From the NCBI GenBank assembly GCA_029891345.1, contig CM056997.1:221154172-221218171 (forward strand): a stretch of DNA of 64,000 bases. The letters are read 5' to 3'. Below the pieces are notes generated by a model. That model saw nothing but the letters and a program-made list of their open reading frames with translations, did not search any database and was not told the origin of the DNA. Below, piece by piece: positions 57,464-64,000 of this stretch (position 1 is the first letter of the stretch; each line of letters begins with the position of its first letter). This DNA comes from Dryococelus australis (taxonomy: Eukaryota > Arthropoda > Insecta > Phasmatodea > Phasmatidae). Position numbers and translations under genes: made by a program.

Positions 57464-58348
57464 GTTCGTACACTCGGTCTGCATAGCTTAAAATTATAAA
57501 CTTATCCGTAACGGTAAGAGTTCTTATGCTGTCGTATTGGGTTAATGGTTTTTCTAGCTTGTTTGTATTTTTTAAAAATAAAATTCCTAAAGTTCCTCTA
57601 TACCCAGCTAGCTATTGCCCACACACAGCAGTACAGACATAACGACTGAACGACAAACACATAATTACATTACGTCACAGTTATAGTTATTCAAAAATGT
57701 GGCTGTATGTATATATATATGAATGTATGTATGTACTTATGTATGTATGTATTGCTGCGAGTTCGAGGTTCAGTCGTTATATACGATTGTCTGGTGTGAG
57801 AGGTGAGCTGGTCGTGTGCAGGAGCTCTCTGGGAAAGGTAAACAAACTATAAAATCCAGTCTGGGACTCTCTTTACAGGCTGGCGTAGTTGCACGTTAAT
57901 GCAGCGAGGCTCGGCAACGACCACGGACGACTAGGCGAAGCCGGCTGGCAGAAAGGCATCAGGAAGGGCGGTGTCCCTCGCGTGTGAAGCGGCCTGGAAA
58001 ATGACTGGGAGGGCCGCTTCCTAGCCCCTTCCTCGGCTGTGATGGGCCGGAAGACGGGACATAGGGGCACCCGCGAGGGACGATCCAGAGAGCAGCACTC
58101 TGTAGGCCTACTGGACAGTGCAGAGGTGAACCCGCAACTTGTTCCTCCAACTCCTGACGCACGCGCCAGCGATGAGACCAAAGGCAGAAGACAACTTGAC
58201 TTCAGTGGACAAGGGAAAGGCTATGGAAATACATACACACCGAACAATATCAGAGCTTACCACCATAAAACTGAGTTCGAGTACTTTTGTTGTCTACAAG
58301 TTTAATTTCATTGAGAGGTTTTAATCAGCGCTTAAAAGTTGCGTTTTG
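57464..58348. other. Spacer with a TATG microsatellite
   Basis: GTATGTATGTA-type run at about 57722-57752. Frames of 60-100 codons at 57873-58305 on both strands are unrecognised. Confidence 0.4.
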
Positions 58349-58560
58349 AGCGTCGATGAGGGTGACAAAGGTGGAACAACGGCATCAATGACGGAATGCG
58401 AGGGCGGGCGAAACGGGATATCCCTGAGAAAACCCACCGACCAACGGTACCGTCTGGTACGAGACCCACGTGCGAAAATCTGGGAGCGACCCCGCCTGGA
58501 AACGAACCCAGTTCGCCTTGGTGGGAGGCAAGCGCTCTAGCCGCTTCGGCACTGTGGCCC
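58349..58560 (-). mobile_element. tRNA-derived SINE S1
   Basis: Minus strand: GGGGCCACAGTGCCGAAGC, CGCTTGCCTCCCACCAAGG, CGAACTGGGTTCGTTTCC, GGGGTCGCTCCCAGATTTTC, GCACGTGGGTCTCGTACC, GTTGGTCGGTGGG, CGTTTCGCCCGCCCTCG and a tail with CACCCTCATCGACGCTC. The final AAATCT part is lost. Confidence 0.92.
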
Positions 58561-59147
58561 CTCGGAATGGAATGTGGCGACGCCCACAGTGGACAAGTGG
58601 AAAATCCTGGCTACGACCCCCTCTCATGGTTCGACTGCCACGGAAGCCACTCTAACATCAAGGCAAGCCAGCAACTTAGTTAACACCATTATATTTATTT
58701 AATGTGATATTCTGGTTACTCGGGATCTTCGCACCTAATGAGCGGCGGAAAGGACAGTATAGAAAAAGGGAACGGAAAAATTGTGGAAAAAACCGGTGTC
58801 TTTTGGCACTGAATTTTGCATTGGATAATCAGATAGTCCTACTGAATTGTATTCTACTTCGCCGTAGGGTGGAAACAAAACTGTACCTCGGTAATTCGAG
58901 TTAGGTTCGGTAGCGCGATATAAGCGACAGTGGCACGCGGAAACCGGATACTGTGCGAAATATCGACGTAGGAAGAAATTACAATATGACCCCACACTTT
59001 AATGAAACAAATGGATAGCATATGTATAATGCAATATCTTTGATCTAAACTACAGGCTGTGAAAATTAAGCTTTTTTGAAATTAACTCTCAATGAAAATC
59101 CCTTCTGGCATTCTCATATATTGTTATGTGCGTGCATATTTACTATA
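58561..59147. other. No recognised feature
   Basis: AT-rich with short frames only. Confidence 0.4.
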
Positions 59148-59380
59148 CGCTGTTCACGGTAAAGTGAGCACTTTTTAATGCCCTTCCAACAGCTATTAAC
59201 CACTACTAAATATATCTTATTTCAGCTTCACGCATCGAATTTTGATGGTGGTAAGATGTACACACTGTGTTTATTGGTCACATTGCAATGTTTATATTAA
59301 AAAGCAGCAGTAAGATAGAAATTGAACGAAAGAAAAAATTTAGAAGGGCCTTACAAAGTGCTCACTTTGCCGTGAAAAGC
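59148..59380. mobile_element. MITE with 39-bp inverted ends
   Basis: Left arm from 59149 (TTCACGGTAAAGTGAGCAC core) and right arm ending 59380 (reversed TTCACGGCAAAGTGAGCAC) agree at about 34 of 39 positions. CTATA borders both sides (59143-59147 and 59381-59385) and may be the target duplication. The 233-bp interior is AT-rich without coding. Superfamily undetermined. Confidence 0.75.
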
Positions 59381-59527
59381 CTATAAAGTGTTGGTAACGC
59401 ATTAGGAAAATTAATTCAAAGAGTCGAGTCTTATTTTAAATGCAGTTCGTAGAAGCGAGAAGAATTTACACATTTATCTGGCTACTCGACAATCTCCAAA
59501 AACCTGAACATCGTGCTGCTTCTGCAA

Positions 59528-59829
59528 TTGAACCATTATATGACACACCTTGATTGATTATAAGCCATTATTTGACACACTTGATTGACAATGAACCATT
59601 ATATGAGACACCTTGATTGACTATGAACCATTATTACGACACACCTTGATTGACTATGAACCATTATTACGACACACCTTGATTGACTATGAATCATTAT
59701 ATGACACACCTTGATTGACTATGAACCAATATATGACACACCATGACTGACTATGAACCATTTGATGACACACCTTTATTGACTATGAATCATTATGTGA
59801 CTCCCTTTGATTGACTATGAAGCAATAAC
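59528..59829. repeat. Degenerate 32-bp tandem array, nine to ten copies
   Basis: TTGATTGACTATGAACC, ATTATATGACACACC units with frequent substitutions and 1-2-bp indels; older than the other arrays in the window. Confidence 0.93.
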
Positions 59830-60077
59830 AAAACTATAATAAGAGAGGAAACAAATTATTTGCAATTATTTCAGAAAATATAGCGGAATCCCGCAAAGGA
59901 AGAAGGAGAATAATTGCATGGCTTCAGTCCAACTTAACAAAATAATCAAAATAATACTGTGAATTCCAACTTACACTGAGCTCACGAATTTGTCGAGTCT
60001 GTAAGAAATTAGAAACAATTAAAATGAGTTCTCTCTTGCTTTGTCGTCTGCAAGTTGCAACAAGTACTGGCGTTATA

Positions 60078-60078
<1 letters not shown>

Positions 60079-60111
<33 letters not shown>
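60079..60111. repeat. (TA)n microsatellite
   Basis: About 16 TA dinucleotides lie directly beside the 86-bp palindrome. Confidence 0.95.
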
Positions 60112-60115
<4 letters not shown>

Positions 60116-60197
60116 TCTATAAACTAGGGGCATAGGTGAATGTGGGAACCATATATATGGTTCCCACATTCACCTATGCCCCTAGTTTATCGACGCA
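60112..60197. repeat. 86-bp near-perfect palindrome
   Basis: Two 43-bp arms with a single mismatch (TGCGTCT versus TGCGTCG in the reversed arm) meet at a TATATATA centre with essentially no spacer. Arms contain AACTAGGGGCATAGG and TGAATGTGGGAACC. It could extrude as a cruciform or fold as a long hairpin RNA. It could be a foldback MITE, a recent inverted duplication or an assembly artefact. Confidence 0.97.
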
Positions 60198-61333
60198 TGG
60201 ACATGTGCTGTTTGCAGGTAAACTGTTCACTCTTGAAAGCCCGACTTAGGATCTTTACTTCCCATTTGTATTCTCGCACCATATGTAAGAACTGACTCTA
60301 CCACGGGTCCGATGCCTTTTTTCATGTGAAGTTGAAATTAAGCAGTGAAACATTACGAACGTAAGCGTGTAACTCGTCCAAATATCCTCCACCGCTTTAC
60401 TAGCAGCAGAGGTCAATTCTTTGACAGGGTGGAGTGACTTTGTCATACAGCTAATTCAACTTGTGCAATGTCACAAAGCCAAAAAGTTTGTTGCAATACG
60501 AGTCCTGCTTACGGTATGCCCGTGTGTGTATTTGTACTAAATTACCCCGTACAGCCCCGAATTAATTTACGAGCTCAAGAAATGCAATCGTTTAATTTTC
60601 TGATGGTCGCTGAGCCTGTGTAGAGCATGTTTCTGCTAACCAGTGAAGTGTTTGCTGATGTGCAATATGTCCTCGATTATTGACACGTGTCTTGGACGAG
60701 TTAATGTGGAACCAGCTATGCAATTTATTATGTTGGTGATAGTACCAGTATCTCTGTGTGTGTTGAAGGCAAGAGGGAAGGCTTTGGCTCCCAGCAGAGC
60801 TCGTGTGTTCCACATTAGCCAAGCGGGGGTGAGGGGCGCGTGCTGCTTTAATATTCATGAGGCCGGGGGTGTGGCACCCACTACAACCAAATATTGTCCG
60901 ACAAGTGTTGGGGTCGACAAGACTGAGGTGTGGGAGAGGGCCACCACGACAGGCCCAGCGAGCGCGCCTCTTTATCACGCACGTAGACATTTATTAGCGC
61001 GACGGACACTCGCTTCACCTGTACGCCTCAAACCCGCCGACGAGAACAACAAAACACAGTGACATTGTCAACTGTATTTGGTTACAACTGCGCACTTAGC
61101 AGTTCCCGTGTTTGTAAACGAGAAGCGCGGGAGCGATAAGACCGACACTGCATGTACATCAAGCGTGTCGTCGCCTCAACAGGCGTGCAGTGTTGTAGTG
61201 CTGCGTCTTCCTACATGACTTTCAGCGGCCACCCTACAATTTCATTGGCGGGTAGGCTGTAAAAAGGTTCCGTTAGGACACTTGAATAAGTTTGTTTGTA
61301 TCTGACGCGCAGGCCTATATTTTTTAATACGGT
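60198..61333. other. No recognised gene; GC-rich central part
   Basis: The 60770-61070 segment is GC-rich with overlapping frames on both strands (139 codons plus, 132 codons minus) and no similarity. Confidence 0.35.
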
Positions 61334-61750
61334 GCTTTGAAAGAACCGTTGTTACCTATGTAGGAGTACTTTGAAAGAACCGCTGTTACCTATGTAGGAG
61401 TACTTTGAAAGAACCGTTGTTACCTATGTAGGAGTACTTTGAAAGAACCGTTGTTACCTATGTAGGAGTACTTTGAAAGAACCGTTGTTTCATATGTAGG
61501 AGTACTCTGAAAGAACCGTTGTTACCTATGTAGGAGTACTTTGAAAGAACCGTTGTTACCTATGTAGGAGTACTTTGAAAGAACCGTTGTTACCTATGTA
61601 GGAGTACTCTGAAAGAACCGTTGTTACCTATGTAGGAGTACTCTGAAAGAACCGTTGTTGCCTATGTAGGATTACTTTGAAAGAACCGTTGTTACCTATG
61701 TAGGAGTACTTTGAAAGAACCGTTGTTACCTATGTAGGAGTACTCTGAAA
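61334..61750. repeat. 34-bp minisatellite, about 12 copies
   Basis: Unit TACTTTGAAAGAACCG, TTGTTACCTATGTAGGAG; nearly identical copies with T/C changes in ACTTTG and one TTTCATATG variant. Confidence 0.97.
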
Positions 61751-61904
61751 CGGTGTTTCTAATATGCGTAACGTCTTGAAAGCCCCGAACAGTCCTCGTT
61801 CCAAAATACGTACCCCAAACGAGGACGGAATGATACTTTCAAATTCCCACGAATGCCGTAAACATTATTTTGGAGCTATTGAATATAGTTGAAAACCGCT
61901 TTTC

Positions 61905-61956
61905 CGACCGGCTCTCCAGACATCGTTGTGAAGAGCCGATCTAATCTCCCCACTCC
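61905..61956 (+). mobile_element. Possible SINE S1 tail fragment
   Basis: CCGGCTCTCCAGACATCG, TTGTGAAGAGCCGATC and AATCTCCCCACTC resemble the S1 tail (CGGCTCTCAAGACCTCG, TTAAGAGCCGCCC, AAATCTCTCCATTC). Short and diverged. Confidence 0.4.
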
Positions 61957-62279
61957 AGCTTTTCCAGAATGCCGTGTCTTAAAACATACAAGCCGAACAC
62001 TGCACGCCAGTTCAGTGCCTTGCGCGTAGCGGCGAAGTCGCTCTTGTAGCGTGTGCCAGTGTAGCCCTTATAGCTCGTGCGCTTTAAGTCTAAGAAAAGG
62101 AGAAAAGCGATGCAGACACGCGGGATACACGTGGCAACTGTGTGTATACCGCGCGCAACCAGTGAGTTTGAACACTCCTTCCTTGCCTGGAGGAGAACTA
62201 CTCGCTGCAACTGGCTGTGTAACGGCAACACACAAGCGAAATGGCGTAGTGTATCCTTAGATGTTGACGTAAGCACTCG

Positions 62280-62505
62280 TTGATTGGCTACGAGGAGCTC
62301 TGGGAACGGTCCTGGTGAGTGATTGGGTACTAAATGCTGTGGAAAGCTCCCTACTGGCTGAGCTAACGATTGGCAAGAAAGTTACAAGGCGCAGTTTGGC
62401 GAACGGCATTCCGATGTGTTGCTGCCTAGTGACGTCATATTGCTGACGTGTGCGATTGGAGTTGGCGGAATAAGCGGTTTTTTCATTTCTGTATTGTAAA
62501 CTACT
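62280..62505 (+). repeat. Dispersed repeat R-A, copy 4, with ATTGG cluster
   Basis: GATTGGCTACG, GATTGGGTAC, CTCCCTACTGGCTGAGC and GATTGGCAAG precede GCGAACGGCATTCC, CCTAGTGACGTCATATTGC, TGACGTGTGCGATTGGAG and TTTCATTTCTGTATTGTAAA. The order matches the other R-A copies. It has several inverted CCAAT boxes and a CRE (TGACGTCA). Confidence 0.65.
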
Positions 62506-62877
62506 CCGCAGCACTACACGATATAACAGCTTCTATTTACACACTTTTATAGATGGAAAGTATCTTTCTCGGGGTTCGAAGAAAACGAGGTACAATAATC
62601 CCCTATTTCAGTTATTATTAGTCCAGATTTGTTTTCCAAAATGCGATAGAGTTACTGAATCGCATTCCGAAGATCGAGGGTTCAGTCTCAGCTGTTTGTA
62701 CTAGAGGAGGTTCTACCCTTATGAATTTATATATCCATTGCAGAACATGTGACGGCTGAATCTGTTTCTTATGAGCCTTCATAAATCCTCTTCAAGTGAG
62801 ATCCTGGTTATTTTCTGTATACAAAAATAAACTGAGATTAATAACAACAATTGTATATTTGATTAACACACCAGGGA
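62506..62877. other. No recognised feature
   Basis: AT-rich spacer ahead of the last SINE. Confidence 0.4.
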
Positions 62878-63108
62878 GCCGCGGTGGTGTAGTGGTTAGA
62901 CTACTCGCCTCCCACCTAGGTGAACCGGGTTCAATTCCCGGCGGGAATCGTGGAGGACGATGCCGCTCGTTGGCGGGTTTTCTCGGATATTTCCCATTTT
63001 CCCCGCACTTTCATTCCGGCGCTGCTCCATACTCACCTTGCTTCACCCTTATCGGCTCTCAAGAACTCCAGACTAAGAGCCGCCCAAATCTATTCACTCA
63101 CTCACTAA
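62878..63108 (+). mobile_element. tRNA-derived SINE S1, well preserved with TCAC tail
   Basis: GCCGCGGTGGTGTAGTGGTT, AGACTACTCGCCTCCCACC, GAACCGGGTTCAATTCCCGG, GCCGCTCGTTGGCGGG, TTTTCTCGGATATTTCCC, TTTCATTCCGGCGCTGCTCC, CTTATCGGCTCTCAAGAAC, AAGAGCCGCCCAAATCT and a TCAC tail. The stretch between the B box and GGAATCGTG is shortened. The best reference here for A-box and B-box positions. Confidence 0.95.
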
Positions 63109-64000
63109 AAGACTAGATCTCATCGTCCTGTATACGCTCTTGATAGCCGATAATGACTTCATGGTCTGCCGGTTCAGTTATGTATTGTTTCCATCTTTTG
63201 TGGTGATCGCAGGGGTTCGGCTACACAAACAGCGAGCAACTGATCACCATGAGGTAAGGAGCGGATAGTTCTCTTCAACCATGGTACAAACATGCCGGAG
63301 AAATTAGTTTAACTCCTTATTAACCAGTAACGCGAAATTAAACGGGAACTGAAAGCAGGTGATTGGGAAAACTCGTGCATTAATTTCGTGACAGTATAAT
63401 CTTGGAAAACCTTTCTATTTTGTCAGGAGAGCCAGTTTTTAACTGACACAACGTGACTAACCCTACTTATATAAACAACTCACAACTAGAGAAGGGACAA
63501 ATTACTTTTGAGCCAGTCTAGAACAACTTTCAGAATTATAATCGCTAGAAACACTGGGAAACATGGAACAATTTTGAGCCAAAGTACATACAATGACTAT
63601 AGCTAGATTATTTTTTTATGAATGGATGATGATAGTATAGCATTTGCGGAGACTTATAAGCACGATTAGAGAAATTGAGCGCGGCCGGCGTCTGGCAGGC
63701 AAATGAGGACAGTCAAGGAATTACTTATAGATGTGGAGCTTGCGGCCGAACTGAATTTACGGGAAAGAGAGTTGGACACGTCTCGCATACTTGAATTTTC
63801 AAACTAATTAATATTTCCCTAGAAAACTCGTTTACCTCCCATTCTGATAACTTCAAGATGGAATAAAGCACACATTAAAAATACCCTAACTTACTAACGA
63901 ACTGTTTGAATACACTACAACAGACAATGAAACGATTTACACATAACTCATATGCATCCTGAATTATATGTAAAAAAAAGGATCCCTAGCAAGCTACTAT
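63109..64000. other. AT-rich end of window, nothing recognised
   Basis: No gene, repeat family or RNA is visible. Confidence 0.4.

Noticed and set aside
60112-60197. microRNA precursor
   Set aside because: Arms are almost perfectly complementary with no loop, unlike normal precursors; a foldback repeat is likelier.

Overview
Organism and character. The window looks like repeat-rich intergenic DNA from an arthropod nuclear genome, most probably an insect with a large genome. The grounds are the AT-rich background, tRNA-derived SINEs, a Tigger/pogo-type and a DDE_3 (Tc1/mariner-IS630-like) transposase relic, MITEs, and many minisatellites. One SINE resembles a family I recall from grasshoppers and relatives. 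A polyneopteran such as a stick insect, cockroach or grasshopper is a guess. I find no intact host protein-coding gene, no rRNA and no convincing functional tRNA. Nearly all open frames are short, repeat-borne or both.

Layout. 1-1315 is a 40-bp minisatellite that runs off the left edge. 1.3-11.6 kb is AT-rich with dispersed repeats, the first SINEs, three identical 120-bp tandem units (8641-9000) and a CACTA-like element with ATCAGTG subterminal motifs (9639-10529). 12.7-14.3 kb is an unidentified GC-richer block. 15.1-22.4 kb holds further dispersed families, a Harbinger-type MITE with TAA target duplication (17229-17552), a candidate promoter-like motif pair near 20.0 kb and a second CACTA-like element (about 20.7-21.8 kb). 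22805-25956 is a GC-rich 137-bp satellite of about 23 units. 26.4-29.2 kb has SINEs and a short tandem duplication. 29571-35548 may be a third CACTA-like element into which a 3.1-kb Tigger/pogo element (32234-35360, TA target duplication) inserted; its transposase is broken. 38.6-41.6 kb has three SINEs and a 25-copy 48-bp minisatellite that grew out of the head of one of them. 43.0-47.7 kb carries dispersed repeats, a DDE_3 transposase relic and a 2.5-kb element with GGTAAATGTGGGAGAGA ends. 46.6-51.1 kb includes two copies of a dimeric tRNA-derived SINE, a T/G-rich stretch and a 56-bp array. 56.3-61.8 kb has 71-, 32- and 34-bp arrays, a MITE (59148-59380) and an 86-bp near-perfect palindrome. 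A well-preserved SINE lies at 62878-63108.

How it fits together. The window reads as nested mobile elements and tandem arrays rather than a gene neighbourhood. At least two tandem arrays can be traced to dispersed repeats (the 48-bp array to a SINE head, the 120-bp array to an unnamed repeat), and the 46-bp array lies inside the pogo element. The candidates most worth follow-up are the SINE-born minisatellite, the dimeric tRNA SINE, the CACTA-like elements each with its own subterminal motif, the palindrome and the CCAAT-rich dispersed family. All similarity statements come from reading the sequence by eye; none was computed.
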